Shown: positions 10,533-21,449 of the stretch, piece by piece | How positions within the stretch are numbered: the stretch's first letter is position 1 | Layout: the number at the start of each line of letters is the position of its first letter | Assembly (NCBI GenBank): GCA_001725255.1 | Contig: MEFV01000002.1 | Coordinates: 124,001 to 188,000 of the forward strand | Length of the DNA: 64,000 nucleotides | Direction: 5' to 3' | Origin: Comamonas sp. SCN 67-35 | GTDB taxonomy: Bacteria; Pseudomonadota; Gammaproteobacteria; Burkholderiales; Burkholderiaceae_C | Translations under genes and position numbers: made by a program | The notes under the pieces: model-generated | Database searches by the model: none | What the model was told of the DNA's origin: nothing | Seen by the model: only the letters and a program-made list of their open reading frames with translations

Positions 10533-11605
10533 ATGGCCCGCATCGAACTTGAACTGGCCCACTCGTACCGCAGCGCGCCGCGCGGCGACGAGGACTACGC
10601 GCTGCTGCCGCTCAAGACCGTGTTCGAGGACGGCGGCGCCTACGCGCTGCTCGGCCCTTCGGGCTGCGGCAAGACCACCATGCTCAACATCATGTCGGGC
10701 CTGCTGGTGCCCTCCAGCGGCACGGTGCGCTTTGACGGGCGCGACGTCACGCACGCCTCGCCGCAGGAGCGCAACATCGCGCAGGTGTTCCAGTTCCCGG
10801 TGATCTACGACACCATGACGGTGGCGCAGAACCTGGCCTTCCCGCTGAAGAACCGCGGCGTGCCCCGCGCGCAGATCAAGGAGCGCGTGGGCAAGATCGC
10901 CGAGATGCTGGAGATGAGCCACCAGCTTGACCGGCGCGCCGCGGGTCTGTCGGCCGACGAGAAGCAGAAGATCTCGCTCGGGCGCGGCCTGGTGCGCCCC
11001 GACGTCGCGGCGGTGCTGTTCGACGAGCCGCTCACCGTCATCGACCCGCACCTGAAGTGGAAGCTCAGGCGCAAGCTCAAGCAGATTCACCACGAACTCA
11101 AGCTCACGCTGATCTACGTCACGCACGACCAGGTCGAGGCACTCACCTTTGCCGATCAGGTCATCGTCATGGCACGCGGCCGCGTGGTGCAGGCGGGCAC
11201 GCCCGAGCAGCTGTTCGAGCGCCCCGCGCACACCTTCGTCGGGCACTTCATCGGCTCACCGGGCATGAATTTCGTCGATGCCGAGGTCCGGTCCGGGCAG
11301 ATCTGCCTGGGCCGGCAGGTGCTCGGCGCGGCCCCGGCGGGGGTGGCGGATGGCCCGCTCAGGCTAGGGATCCGGCCCGAACATCTGAGGTTCGCGCCGC
11401 TGGGCGAGCCGGGTGTCGCCCCCGCCACCGTGGTGCGCGCGCAGGACCAGGGCACCCACCAGATGATCGCCTGCCGGGTGGGCGAGGTCCTCGTCAAGGT
11501 GCGTTGCACCGATCTGGCGCTGGTGCCGCCGCCACCGGGCACGCCACTGGGTGTGGCGCTGCTGACCCGGCACACCTGCCTCTATCGCCATGAGGAGTTG
11601 TTGGC

Positions 11606-11609
<4 letters not shown>
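10533..11609 (+). CDS. glpT: Glycerol ABC importer ATP-binding protein GlpT-like
   Basis: Second nucleotide-binding subunit, 358 residues. It has a perfect Walker A (LLGPSGCGKTTMLN), Walker B (VLFDEPLTVIDP) and the switch histidine (LIYVTHDQVEAL). The ABC signature is degenerate (LSADEKQKISLGRGL instead of LSGGQ), as I recall for GlpT of this family. GlpS has the canonical signature but an altered switch region. The two subunits therefore likely form a heterodimer with one canonical composite ATP site. It overlaps glpP by ATGA. The C-terminus holds a TOBE domain (LRLGIRPEHLRFAP). Confidence 0.9.
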
Positions 11610-12492
<883 letters not shown>

Positions 12493-12496
<4 letters not shown>

Positions 12497-13311
12497 GCAT
12501 GCGGCATTCGCGTCTGAGCTGGCGGCCATTTTTCCTGATCGCCTATTTCATCTTCGCCCTGCTGCCCATCTACTGGATGGCCAACATGAGCCTGCGCACC
12601 AACGAGGAGATCCTGTCGCAGTTCAGCCTCTGGCCGCAGCCCTTCAGCTGGGCCAGCTACAAGACCATCTTCACCGACCCTTCGTGGTATTCGGGCTACA
12701 TCAACAGCCTGATCTACGTGTGCATGAACACGGTGATGTCGGTCACCGTGGCGTTGCCCGCCGCCTATGCCTTCTCGCGCTACCAGTTCCTGGGCGACAA
12801 GCATGTGTTCTTCTGGCTGCTCACCAACCGCATGACGCCGCCCGCGGTGTTCCTGCTGCCGTTCTTCCAGCTCTACACCACGCTTGGCCTGATGGACACG
12901 CACATTGCCGTGGCCCTCGCGCACATGCTGTTCAACGTGCCGCTGGCGGTCTGGATCCTGGAAGGCTTCATGAGCGGCATTCCGCGCGAGATCGACGAGA
13001 CCGCCTACATCGACGGCTACTCCTTCCCGCGGTTCTTTCTCACGGTGTTCGTGCCTCTCATCAAGGCCGGCATCGGTGTGGCTGCGTTCTTCTGCTTCAT
13101 GTTCTCGTGGGTCGAACTGCTGATGGCGCGCACGCTCACCAGCGTCCATGCCAAACCCATCGTGGCCACGATGACGCGCACGGTGTCCGCCTCGGGCATG
13201 GACTGGGCCACGCTCGCGGCCGCCGGCACGCTCACCATCATTCCCGGCGCGCTCGTGATCTGGTTCGTGCGCAACTACATCGCCAAGGGCTTTGCCATGG
13301 GGAGGGTGTGA
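12493..13311 (+). CDS. glpQ: Glycerol ABC importer permease GlpQ-like
   Basis: Second permease subunit, 272 residues, with six predicted helices. The CUT1-type EAA motif reads EIDETAYIDGYSFPRFFLTV. ATG 12493 was chosen because it overlaps the glpP stop (ATGA); longer frames read back into glpP without a start of their own. The stop overlaps the DUF2160 start (TGATG). Confidence 0.92.
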
Positions 13312-13619
13312 TGTTCGATTGGATGGTCTGGACCCTTCCCACGGCGGTGTTTTTCATCTGCGTGCTGCTGATGCTCATCGGCATGACGGTCTGGGAGATC
13401 ACATCGCCCTCGGTGCTGCGCAAGGGGTGGCTGCCAATCGCAACCACGCGCGGCGACCGGCTCTTCATCGGGCTGCTTCTGGCGGCCTATGTGAATCTCG
13501 CCTGGGTCGGCCTGGGCGAGTGGATGCAGGAGAGCTTTGCCCTCGAAGCCGAGCCCAGCGTCTGGATCAGCTTCATCGCGTCCATGGGCCTGCTGGCGGG
13601 AGTCATGCGCAAGGGTTGA
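13311..13619 (+). CDS. DUF2160 small membrane protein of the glycerol transporter operon
   Basis: The 102 residues form about three membrane helices (TLPTAVFFICVLLMLIGMTV, FIGLLLAAYVNLAWVGL, VWISFIASMGLLAGVM). DUF2160 proteins occur between the permeases and the binding protein of this importer type. Their role is unknown, and an accessory membrane subunit is a reasonable guess. It is translationally coupled to glpQ. The following 92 bp before glpV show no obvious structure beyond a good ribosome site (GAGGAG). Confidence 0.85.
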   Translation: MFDWMVWTLPTAVFFICVLLMLIGMTVWEITSPSVLRKGWLPIATTRGDRLFIGLLLAAYVNLAWVGLGEWMQESFALEAEPSVWISFIASMGLLAGVMRKG

Positions 13620-13711
13620 AGCGATTTGTCCATCCGCACCCCGGCCCGTTCCTCCCCCGTGGCCAGGGCGCTTTTCCATCTTCGGGGAGTGCTCACGAGG
13701 AGACGCGGAAC

Positions 13712-15442
13712 ATGAAAATACAGTTGAAGGTGGTCGCACTCGCGGCCGCGCTGCTGGCGGGCACGGCCGCCTGGGCCGATGAAGCGGCGGCCAAGAAGTG
13801 GGTCGAGACCGAATTCCAGCCGTCGACGCTGACCAAGGATCAGCAGATGGCCGAGATGAAATGGTTCATCGACGCGGCGCAGAAACTGCAGGCCAAGGGC
13901 GTGAAGGAGATTTCCGTCGTCTCCGAGACGCTCACCACCCACGAGTACGAAAGCAAGGTGTTGGCCAAGGCGTTTGCCGAAATCACCGGCATCAAGGTCA
14001 ATCACGACCTGATCCAGGAGGGCGATGTCGTCGAAAAACTCCAGACCTCGATGCAGTCGGGCAAGAGCATCTATGACGGCTGGATCTCCGACTCGGACCT
14101 GATCGGCACCCACTACCGCTACGGCAAGATCATGAATCTGACCGATTACATGGCGGGCGCGGGCAAGGAGTTCACCAATCCGGGGCTCGATCTCAAGGAC
14201 TTCATCGGCACCAGCTTCACCACCGCGCCGGACAAGAAGCTCTACCAGCTGCCCGACCAGCAGTTCGCCAATCTGTACTGGTTCCGCGCCGACCTGTTCG
14301 CGCGCAAGGACCTGCAGGAGAAATTCAAGGCCAAGTACGGCTATGACCTGGGCGTGCCGATCAACTGGAGCGCCTACGAGGACATCGCCGAATTCTTCAC
14401 CAACGACGTGAAGGAAATCGACGGCAAGCCCATCTACGGCCACATGGACTACGGCAAGAAGGACCCGAGCCTGGGCTGGCGCTTCACCGACGCGTGGCTG
14501 TCGATGGCCGGCTCCGCCGACAAGGGCATCCCCAACGGCATGCCGGTGGACGAGTGGGGCATTCGCGTGTCGGCCGATGGCTGCAATCCGCAGGGCGCGG
14601 AAGTCGCGCGCGGTGGTGCCACCAACAGCCCGGCGGCCGTCTACGCGCTGACCAAATACATCGACTGGATGAAGAAGTACGCTCCCAAGGAAGCCACGGG
14701 GATGACCTTTGGCGAGGCCGGCCCGGTACCGGCACAGGGGCAGATTGCCCAGCAGGTCTTCTGGTACACCGCCTTCACGGCAGACATGACCAAGCCGGGT
14801 CTGCCGGTGGTCAACGCCGACGGCTCGCCCAAGTGGCGCATGGCGCCCGGCCCGCACGGCCCGTACTGGAAGGACGGCATGCAAAACGGCTACCAGGACG
14901 TGGGCAGCTGGACCTTTTTCAGCGGCCAGGATCCGAACCGTACGGCCGCTGCCTGGCTCTATGCCCAGTTCGTGACGGCCAAGACCACGTCGCTCAAGAA
15001 ATCCATCACCGGCCTGACCTTCATCCGCGATTCGGACATCCGCAGCGACTACTTCACGCAGAACGCCAACAAGTACGGTGGCCTGATCGAGTTCTATCGC
15101 AGCCCCGCGCGCGTGGCCTGGACGCCCACGGGCACGAACGTGCCGGACTATCCGAAGCTCGCGCAGCTGTGGTGGAAGAACGTGGCCCAGGCCGTGACCG
15201 GAGAGAAGACGCCGCAGGCCGCCATGGACAATCTCGCCAAGGAAATGGATGACGTGATGGCCCGTCTGCAGCGCGCCGGCATGGCCCACTGCGCGCCCAA
15301 GCTCAATCCGCGCAGCAAGCCGGAGAAGTGGCTCAGTGACGAGCATGCGCCGTGGAAAAAGCTAGCAAACGAAAAGCCGAAGGGAGAGACAGTGTCCTAC
15401 GATGAGCTGCTCAACGCCTGGAAGGCGGGCAGGGTCAGGTGA
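13712..15442 (+). CDS. glpV: Glycerol-binding periplasmic protein GlpV-like
   Basis: Extracytoplasmic solute-binding protein (family 1) of the glycerol importer. It has 576 residues, long for the class but normal for GlpV-type proteins. A signal peptide occupies residues 1-22 (MKIQLKVVALAAALLAG, cut after AWA). The mature part has ligand-cleft-type motifs such as VSETLTTHEYESKV and a repeated YDGWISDSDLIGTHYRYG region. ATG 13712 follows GAGGAG. It sits between the DUF2160 gene and glpD, so imported glycerol goes to GlpK and then GlpD. Confidence 0.9.
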   Translation: MKIQLKVVALAAALLAGTAAWADEAAAKKWVETEFQPSTLTKDQQMAEMKWFIDAAQKLQAKGVKEISVVSETLTTHEYESKVLAKAFAEITGIKVNHDLIQEGDVVEKLQTSMQSGKSIYDGWISDSDLIGTHYRYGKIMNLTDYMAGAGKEFTNPGLDLKDFIGTSFTTAPDKKLYQLPDQQFANLYWFRADLFARKDLQEKFKAKYGYDLGVPINWSAYEDIAEFFTNDVKEIDGKPIYGHMDYGKKDPSLGWRFTDAWLSMAGSADKGIPNGMPVDEWGIRVSADGCNPQGAEVARGGATNSPAAVYALTKYIDWMKKYAPKEATGMTFGEAGPVPAQGQIAQQVFWYTAFTADMTKPGLPVVNADGSPKWRMAPGPHGPYWKDGMQNGYQDVGSWTFFSGQDPNRTAAAWLYAQFVTAKTTSLKKSITGLTFIRDSDIRSDYFTQNANKYGGLIEFYRSPARVAWTPTGTNVPDYPKLAQLWWKNVAQAVTGEKTPQAAMDNLAKEMDDVMARLQRAGMAHCAPKLNPRSKPEKWLSDEHAPWKKLANEKPKGETVSYDELLNAWKAGRVR

Positions 15443-15560
15443 CCCGAGCGCCACGGCGGTTGGTCGGCAGTCTCGTCCTGACTGGTCGCCGTGCGCCATC
15501 GACAGGCCCGGCGGACCTGTCCGCCGCATCCCGTTCGTGAATCGCTTCGAAATTCAGCCC

Positions 15561-17153
15561 ATGACCGTTCCCGCGCCCGCGCAGCCGACCGACCGTTCCG
15601 CCCTGTTCGCCCGCCTGGGCGATGGGCATTCATTCGACCTCGCGGTTATCGGCGGCGGAGCCACGGGCCTGGGCGTGGCGCTGGATGCGGCCGCGCGTGG
15701 ATTTTCCGTGGTGCTGATGGAGGCGCACGACTTCGCCAAGGGGACGTCCTCGCGCGCGACCAAGCTGGCGCATGGCGGAGTGCGCTACCTTGCGCAGGGC
15801 AATGTTTCGCTGGTTTATGAAGCCTTGCATGAGCGCACGACGCTGCTGCGCAACGCGCCGCATCTGGCCCAGCCGCTGCCCTTCGTCATGCCGTCCTATC
15901 ACCTGTGGGAGACGCCCTTCTACGGTGCGGGCCTGAAGATGTACGACGTGCTCGCGGGCCGCGCCGGACTCGGGACCACCGAATTTCTCTCGCGCATGGG
16001 CGCGCTGCGCTGCGTGCCGGGGATCCGTGCCGGGGGGCTCAAGGGCGGCGTCAAGTACTGGGATGGCCAGTTTGACGATGCACGCCTGGCGCTGGCACTG
16101 GCGCGCACGGCGGCGCGCGAGGGAGCGTTGCTCGTCAACTACTGCCCGGTGCGGGCCTTGCGCCACGAAGCGGGAAGACTCAGGGCCCTGGTGTGCGAGG
16201 ATGCGGAAACCGGCCGGCAGTACACCGTGCAGGCACGCGCGGTGGTCAACGCCACCGGTGTCTGGGTGGACGAGGTGCGTGCCATGAGCGCGGGCGGTGC
16301 GGGGCATGCGCATGAGCCCCTGGTGGTGCCCAGCCAAGGGGTGCACCTGGTCGTCGACCGCGAGTTTCTCCCGGGCGAGCACGCGCTCCTCGTGCCGAAG
16401 ACGGCCGATGGCCGCGTGCTGTTTGCCGTGCCGTGGCTGGGCAAGGTGCTGATCGGCACCACGGATACCGAACGCGACCATGCGGAACTGGAGCCTCGCG
16501 CGCTGCCGGAAGAGGTGGCCTTCCTGCTGCGCGAATCCGCCAGATACCTGCGCCGCGCACCCCGGCCCGCCGATGTGCGCAGCTGCTGGGCGGGCCTGCG
16601 CCCGCTCGTCAGGCCCCAGCATCTTTCAGGGGTGAAGACCCGCTCGGTCAGCCGCGAGCACACGGTGCTGGTCGAGCACGACGGGCTGGTCACGGTGACC
16701 GGAGGCAAATGGACAACTTACCGCGCCATGGCCGAGGATGTGCTGCTCAAGTGCGCGCAGGAAGGGCTGCTGGACGCCCGCCCTGCCGGCGTCACGCGTG
16801 ACCTGGCGCTGGTGGGTGCCCCGTCCGGGCCGGTGCGCCACCGCCTGTGCGACGAACCGGGCCTGCATCTGTACGGCAGCGAGGCCGCGAGCGTTCAGGC
16901 GCTGCCGGGCGCCGAGCGTCTCCTGGCTCCCGGTCTGAGCGAGGCCATGGTGCGCTTTGCCGCCCGCTTCGAATACGCCCGCTCGGTCGAGGACGTGCTG
17001 GCGCGGCGCAGTCGCATGCTTTTCCTTGATGCGCGCAAGGCCGGGGAGCTTGCGCAGTCCGTGGCGGCCATCCTGGGTGAAGAGCTCGGACGGGATGTCC
17101 GCACCGACGATTTTCTGTTGCTCGCACGCGGCTATGCGCAGCTGCCAGGCTGA
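15561..17153 (+). CDS. glpD: FAD-dependent glycerol-3-phosphate dehydrogenase
   Basis: Respiratory enzyme oxidising glycerol 3-phosphate to dihydroxyacetone phosphate and passing electrons to quinone. It has 530 residues. The FAD-binding GGGATGLGVALDAAARGF lies near residue 30, followed by KGTSSRATKLAHGGVRYL, both family signatures. TGGKWTTYRAMAEDV is in the C-terminal half. ATG 15561 was chosen; an in-frame GTG at 15537 is the alternative and neither has a strong ribosome site. The 118-bp gap after glpV contains a GACAGG/CCTGTC hairpin. It closes the glycerol operon. Confidence 0.95.
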   Translation: MTVPAPAQPTDRSALFARLGDGHSFDLAVIGGGATGLGVALDAAARGFSVVLMEAHDFAKGTSSRATKLAHGGVRYLAQGNVSLVYEALHERTTLLRNAPHLAQPLPFVMPSYHLWETPFYGAGLKMYDVLAGRAGLGTTEFLSRMGALRCVPGIRAGGLKGGVKYWDGQFDDARLALALARTAAREGALLVNYCPVRALRHEAGRLRALVCEDAETGRQYTVQARAVVNATGVWVDEVRAMSAGGAGHAHEPLVVPSQGVHLVVDREFLPGEHALLVPKTADGRVLFAVPWLGKVLIGTTDTERDHAELEPRALPEEVAFLLRESARYLRRAPRPADVRSCWAGLRPLVRPQHLSGVKTRSVSREHTVLVEHDGLVTVTGGKWTTYRAMAEDVLLKCAQEGLLDARPAGVTRDLALVGAPSGPVRHRLCDEPGLHLYGSEAASVQALPGAERLLAPGLSEAMVRFAARFEYARSVEDVLARRSRMLFLDARKAGELAQSVAAILGEELGRDVRTDDFLLLARGYAQLPG

Positions 17154-17171
17154 AAAAATCAGCCGCGTTGT

Positions 17172-17200
17172 TTGACGCATCAGAAAAACGCTGCCATAAT
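17172..17200 (+). promoter_or_regulatory. Sigma-70 promoter of the spc ribosomal operon
   Basis: TTGACG (17172-17177) and CATAAT (17195-17200) are separated by exactly 17 bp, a near-consensus promoter with a start expected around 17207. The leader up to rplN (17326) has two small hairpins, GTGCATTTACGCAC and CTTGCCCAGCGGCAAG. This promoter explains how rplN is expressed directly after glpD rather than behind an S10 operon. Confidence 0.75.
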
Positions 17201-17325
17201 TGGCGGCTTCGTGCATTTACGCACGAGACTTCTTGCCCAGCGGCAAGTCCAGGCAGCATGTTTGCTTGGGCGGACGACGGGCCCAAGACTGTCCGGCTCG
17301 GCCGGTGCAAGTTGGGAATATTGCA

Positions 17326-17694
17326 ATGATCCAGACAGAATCTCGTTTAGAGGTCGCCGACAACACCGGCGCCAAGACCGTGCAGTGCATCAAGGTGCTG
17401 GGCGGCTCCAAGCGCCGTTACGCGAGTGTGGGTGACATCATCAAGGTGAGCGTGAAAGAAGCCGCTCCGCGTGGCCGCGTCAAGAAGGGCGAGGTCTACA
17501 GCGCGGTGGTGGTGCGCACCGCCAAGGGCATCCGCCGCGGCGACGGCGCGCTTGTCAAGTTCGATGGCAACGCCGCCGTGTTGCTCAACGCCAAGCTGGA
17601 GCCCATCGGCACCCGCATCTTCGGCCCGGTCACGCGCGAGTTGCGCACCGAGCGCTTCATGAAGATCGTGTCGCTGGCTCCCGAAGTCATCTAA
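17326..17694 (+). CDS. rplN: 50S ribosomal protein L14
   Basis: First gene of the spc operon, 122 residues. The uL14 motifs [35 protein letters not shown] and RTAKGIRR are present. ATG 17326 follows a GGGAAT-type ribosome site. In many bacteria rpsQ of the S10 operon lies immediately upstream; here the neighbour is glpD, so the S10 operon must be elsewhere. Confidence 0.98.
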   Translation: MIQTESRLEVADNTGAKTVQCIKVLGGSKRRYASVGDIIKVSVKEAAPRGRVKKGEVYSAVVVRTAKGIRRGDGALVKFDGNAAVLLNAKLEPIGTRIFGPVTRELRTERFMKIVSLAPEVI

Positions 17695-17708
17695 GGAAGA
17701 GGCAGGTC

Positions 17709-18029
17709 ATGAACAAGCTTCGCAAGGGTGATTCGGTCATCGTGTTGACCGGACGCGACAAGGGCAAGCGCGGCACCGTCGCGCTGCGCACCGACGAGAC
17801 GCATCTCGTCGTTGAGGGCGTGAACATGGTCAAGAAGCACGTCAAGCCCAATCCGATGAAGGGCGCCACGGGCGGCATCATCGAGAAGGCCATGCCGATC
17901 CACCAGTCCAACGTCGCCATTTTCAATGCGCAGACCGGCAAGGCCGACCGCGTGGGCATCAAGGTGCAGGACGACGGCAAGCGCGTGCGCATTTACAAGT
18001 CCACTGGCGCTGAAATCGCCACCGCCTGA
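17709..18029 (+). CDS. rplX: 50S ribosomal protein L24
   Basis: uL24, 106 residues, with the N-terminal KOW motif ([20 protein letters not shown]) and [15 protein letters not shown]. It lies 14 bp after rplN behind a GGAAGAGG ribosome site and 11 bp before rplE. It is one of the assembly-initiating 23S rRNA binders. Confidence 0.98.
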   Translation: MNKLRKGDSVIVLTGRDKGKRGTVALRTDETHLVVEGVNMVKKHVKPNPMKGATGGIIEKAMPIHQSNVAIFNAQTGKADRVGIKVQDDGKRVRIYKSTGAEIATA

Positions 18030-18040
18030 GGTACATACAG

Positions 18041-18580
18041 ATGGCACGACTGCAAAAACTCTACCGCGAAAAGATCGCGGGCGAACTCAAGGAAAAGTTC
18101 GGCTACGGCTCCATCATGGAGGTGCCGCGCCTGACCAAGATCACGCTCAACATGGGTGTGGGCGAGGCAGTGGCCGACAAGAAGGTGATGGATAACGCCG
18201 TGGCGGATCTCACCAAGATCGCCGGCCAGAAGCCCGTGGTCACCAAGTCCAAGAAGGCCATCGCGGGGTTCAAGATCCGCGAAGGCCAGGCCATCGGCTG
18301 CATGGTCACGCTGCGCGGCGTGCGCATGTACGAGTTTCTCGACCGCTTCGTGACCGTTGCGCTGCCGCGCGTGCGTGACTTCCGCGGTGTTTCCGGCCGT
18401 GCGTTCGATGGCCGTGGCAACTACAACATCGGCGTCAAGGAACAGATCATCTTCCCGGAAATCGAGTACGACAAGGTGGATGCGCTGCGTGGTCTGAACG
18501 TCAGCATTACCACCACCGCCAAGACCGATGCCGAGTGCAAGGCGCTGCTTGCGGCATTTCGTTTTCCCTTCAAGAACTGA
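18041..18580 (+). CDS. rplE: 50S ribosomal protein L5
   Basis: uL5, 179 residues, a 5S rRNA-binding protein of the central protuberance. Family motifs: [40 protein letters not shown] and [20 protein letters not shown]. It is 8 bp upstream of rpsN. Confidence 0.98.
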   Translation: MARLQKLYREKIAGELKEKFGYGSIMEVPRLTKITLNMGVGEAVADKKVMDNAVADLTKIAGQKPVVTKSKKAIAGFKIREGQAIGCMVTLRGVRMYEFLDRFVTVALPRVRDFRGVSGRAFDGRGNYNIGVKEQIIFPEIEYDKVDALRGLNVSITTTAKTDAECKALLAAFRFPFKN

Positions 18581-18588
18581 GGTAGCGC

Positions 18589-18894
18589 ATGGCCAAGAAA
18601 AGTTTGATCGAGCGCGAACTCAAGCGCGAAAAGCTGGCTGCCAAATACGCCGCCAAATACGCCGAGTTCAAGGCCATTGCCGGTGACGCCAAGCGCAGCG
18701 ATGGCGAGCGCGATGCCGCACGTCTGGCGCTGCAAAAGCTCCCGCGCAACGCCAACCCGACGCGCCAGCGCAACCGCTGCGAGATGACGGGCCGTCCGCG
18801 CGGCACCTTCCGCCAGTTCGGCCTGGGCCGCGCCAAGGTGCGCGAACTCGCCTTCGCTGGCGATATTCCCGGTGTCATCAAGGCGAGCTGGTAA
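18589..18894 (+). CDS. rpsN: 30S ribosomal protein S14 (zinc-free type)
   Basis: uS14, 101 residues, the long 'C-minus' form lacking the CXXC zinc motifs. Conserved parts are [20 protein letters not shown] and [20 protein letters not shown]. It lies between rplE and rpsH in the standard spc order. Confidence 0.98.
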   Translation: MAKKSLIERELKREKLAAKYAAKYAEFKAIAGDAKRSDGERDAARLALQKLPRNANPTRQRNRCEMTGRPRGTFRQFGLGRAKVRELAFAGDIPGVIKASW

Positions 18895-18916
18895 GCCCGA
18901 GCAGGAGATTTGAACC

Positions 18917-19312
18917 ATGAGCATGAGTGATCCCATCGCCGACCTGCTGACCCGCATCCGCAACGCCCAGATGGTCTCCAAGACCACGGTGTCCGCCCCC
19001 GCCTCCAAGGTGAAGGTGGCCATCGCCCAGGTGCTGAAGGACGAGGGCTACATCGACGGTTTCCAGGTCAAGAGCGAAGGCGGCAAGTCCGAGCTCGAAA
19101 TCGCGTTGAAGTATTACGCCGGTCGCCCCGTCATCGAACGCATCGAGCGCGTAAGCCGTCCGGGCCTGCGTATTTACAAGGGCAGCAATGCCATTCCGCA
19201 GGTCATGAACGGCCTGGGTGTCGCCATCGTCACCACGCCCAAGGGTGTGATGACCGACCGCAAGGCGCGTGCCAGCGGCGTGGGCGGCGAAGTGCTGTGC
19301 TACGTCGCCTGA
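18917..19312 (+). CDS. rpsH: 30S ribosomal protein S8
   Basis: uS8, 131 residues, a primary 16S rRNA binder ([47 protein letters not shown]). In E. coli S8 is the translational repressor of the spc operon acting at the rplE start; the equivalent site was not modelled here. Confidence 0.98.
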   Translation: MSMSDPIADLLTRIRNAQMVSKTTVSAPASKVKVAIAQVLKDEGYIDGFQVKSEGGKSELEIALKYYAGRPVIERIERVSRPGLRIYKGSNAIPQVMNGLGVAIVTTPKGVMTDRKARASGVGGEVLCYVA

Positions 19313-19334
19313 GCGCAGAAGGAGAAATACCGCA

Positions 19335-19868
19335 ATGTCTCGCGTAGCCAAAGCACATGTCATCATCCCGTCCGGGGTGGATGTTTCCATTACCGCCGAG
19401 CACATCCAGGTCAAGGGCGCCGGTGGCACCCTGTCCGTGCCGCAGAATCCGCGCGTCAAGGTGGCCAACGACGCTGGCAGGCTTTCCTTCGAGCCGGTGG
19501 ACGAGTCCCGCGAAGCCAATGCCCTGAGCGGCACGGTGCGCCAGCTCGTCAACAACATGGTCGTTGGCGTCGGCAAGGGTTTCGAGAAGAAGCTTTCGCT
19601 GATCGGCGTCGGTTTCAAGGCGGCTGCCTCGGGCAACAAGCTGAACCTGAACGTCGGCTATTCCCACCCGGTGGATTTCGTCATGCCCGCGGGTGTCAGC
19701 GTGGCCTGTCCGACCCCCACCGAGATCGTGATCAAGGGTGCGGATCGGCAGGTGGTTGGCCAGCTGGCCGCTGAAATCCGTGCCGTGCGCCCGCCCGAGC
19801 CCTACAAGGGCAAAGGCATCCGTTATGCGGATGAGACGGTCGTCATCAAAGAGACCAAGAAGAAGTAA
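19335..19868 (+). CDS. rplF: 50S ribosomal protein L6
   Basis: uL6, 177 residues, with the duplicated L6 fold and the C-terminal signature [19 protein letters not shown] 19335 follows GGAGAAA; a longer frame reading back into rpsH was rejected for lack of a ribosome site. Confidence 0.98.
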   Translation: MSRVAKAHVIIPSGVDVSITAEHIQVKGAGGTLSVPQNPRVKVANDAGRLSFEPVDESREANALSGTVRQLVNNMVVGVGKGFEKKLSLIGVGFKAAASGNKLNLNVGYSHPVDFVMPAGVSVACPTPTEIVIKGADRQVVGQLAAEIRAVRPPEPYKGKGIRYADETVVIKETKKK

Positions 19869-19882
19869 GGAGCTGCACCATC

Positions 19883-20248
19883 ATGCTAGACAAGAAACAG
19901 CAGCGTCTGCGCCGGGCCCGTCAAACGCGTGTACGTATCGCCCAGCAGGGCGTCGTGCGCCTGACGGTGCATCGCACCAATCTGAACATCTACGCTACCG
20001 TTATTTCCGGCTGCGGCAGCAAGGTGCTGGCCAGTGCCTCCACCGCCGAGAAGGAAGTGCGCGAAGCCCTGGGTGGTCACGGCAAGGGCGGCAACGCCGC
20101 CGCGGCTGCGACCATCGGCAAGCGCATTGCCGAGAAGGCCAAGGCGGCGGGTGTCGAAAAAGTGGCGTTTGACCGCGCCGGTTATGCCTACCACGGCCGG
20201 GTGAAGGCCCTGGCGGAAGCAGCCCGCGAAGCGGGTTTGCAGTTCTGA
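19883..20248 (+). CDS. rplR: 50S ribosomal protein L18
   Basis: uL18, 121 residues, binds 5S rRNA ([55 protein letters not shown]). It is 14 bp after rplF and 12 bp before rpsE. Confidence 0.98.
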   Translation: MLDKKQQRLRRARQTRVRIAQQGVVRLTVHRTNLNIYATVISGCGSKVLASASTAEKEVREALGGHGKGGNAAAAATIGKRIAEKAKAAGVEKVAFDRAGYAYHGRVKALAEAAREAGLQF

Positions 20249-20260
20249 GCGGAGCGGAAA

Positions 20261-20782
20261 ATGGCGAAATTTCAACCCAGGGTACATAGCGACGAGCGCG
20301 ACGACGGTCTGCGCGAGAAGATGATCGCGGTCAACCGCGTCACCAAGGTGGTCAAGGGTGGCCGCATTCTCGGCTTCGCGGCGCTCACGGTGGTCGGCGA
20401 TGGCGATGGTCGCGTCGGCATGGGCAAGGGCAAGTCCAAGGAAGTGCCTGCCGCTGTGCAGAAAGCGATGGAAGAGGCTCGCCGCCGGATGGTCAAGGTG
20501 TCGCTCAAGAGCGGCACCATCCATCACAACGTCGTGGGGCGGCATGGCGCCGCCACCGTGATGATGGCCCCGGCCCCCAAGGGGACGGGCATCATCGCCG
20601 GCGGCCCGATGCGCGCCGTCTTCGAGGTGATGGGAATCACCGACATCGTCGCCAAGAGCCACGGTTCATCCAATCCCTACAACATGGTGCGTGCCACGTT
20701 TGATGCGCTCACGCGCTCGACGACGCCGGCCGAAATCGCCGCCAAGCGCGGCAAGTCGGTCGAAGACCTCTTTGCCGCCTGA
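20261..20782 (+). CDS. rpsE: 30S ribosomal protein S5
   Basis: uS5, 173 residues, involved in decoding fidelity. Motifs: [40 protein letters not shown] and [19 protein letters not shown]. It starts 12 bp after rplR with a GAGCGGA ribosome site. Confidence 0.98.
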   Translation: MAKFQPRVHSDERDDGLREKMIAVNRVTKVVKGGRILGFAALTVVGDGDGRVGMGKGKSKEVPAAVQKAMEEARRRMVKVSLKSGTIHHNVVGRHGAATVMMAPAPKGTGIIAGGPMRAVFEVMGITDIVAKSHGSSNPYNMVRATFDALTRSTTPAEIAAKRGKSVEDLFAA

Positions 20783-20808
20783 AGTCGGCTACTGAATCGA
20801 GGCTAGCA

Positions 20809-20991
20809 GTGACAACTCAACAGACCCTCAAGGTGCAATTGGTGCGCAGCCCCATCGGCACCAAGGAATCCCATCGCGCCACCGTGCGTGGTCTTGGCTT
20901 GCGCAAGCTCAACAGCGTGAGCGAGCTCAAGGACACGCCCGAAGTGCGCGGCATGATCAACAAGATCGCCTACCTGGTGAAGATTCTCTGA
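20809..20991 (+). CDS. rpmD: 50S ribosomal protein L30
   Basis: uL30, 60 residues, starting with GTG at 20809 ([40 protein letters not shown]). The small size and the GTG start make it easy to miss. It lies between rpsE and rplO as expected. Confidence 0.97.
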   Translation: MTTQQTLKVQLVRSPIGTKESHRATVRGLGLRKLNSVSELKDTPEVRGMINKIAYLVKIL

Positions 20992-21001
20992 AAGGCCGAT
21001 C

Positions 21002-21433
21002 ATGAAACTCAACAGCATCAAACCCGCTGAAGGGGCCAAGCACGCCGCGCGCCGCGTGGGTCGCGGTATCGGTTCGGGCCTGGGCAAGACCGCGGGCCGC
21101 GGTCACAAGGGGCAGAAGTCCCGTGCGGGCGGCTATCACAAGGTCGGTTTCGAAGGCGGCCAGATGCCGCTGCAGCGGCGTCTGCCCAAGCGCGGTTTCA
21201 AGTCCGTGCTGCTCAAGTACAACGCCGAAGTGACTCTGTCTGCGCTCGATCGCCTGGGGCTTGCCGAGGTGGATCTGCTCGCACTCAAGAGCGCAGGCCT
21301 GGTCGGGCAGATTGCGCGCGTCGTGAAGGTGATCAAGAGCGGCAGCATCAGCAAAGCCGTCAAGCTCAGCGGCATCGGAGCCACGGCAGGTGCCAAGGCT
21401 GCGATTGAAGCGGCCGGCGGTAGCGTCGCCTGA
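21002..21433 (+). CDS. rplO: 50S ribosomal protein L15
   Basis: uL15, 143 residues, with the glycine/arginine-rich N-terminus ([40 protein letters not shown]). It is 10 bp after rpmD and 16 bp before secY. Confidence 0.98.
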   Translation: MKLNSIKPAEGAKHAARRVGRGIGSGLGKTAGRGHKGQKSRAGGYHKVGFEGGQMPLQRRLPKRGFKSVLLKYNAEVTLSALDRLGLAEVDLLALKSAGLVGQIARVVKVIKSGSISKAVKLSGIGATAGAKAAIEAAGGSVA

Positions 21434-21449
21434 GAGAGCCTGAGCGATC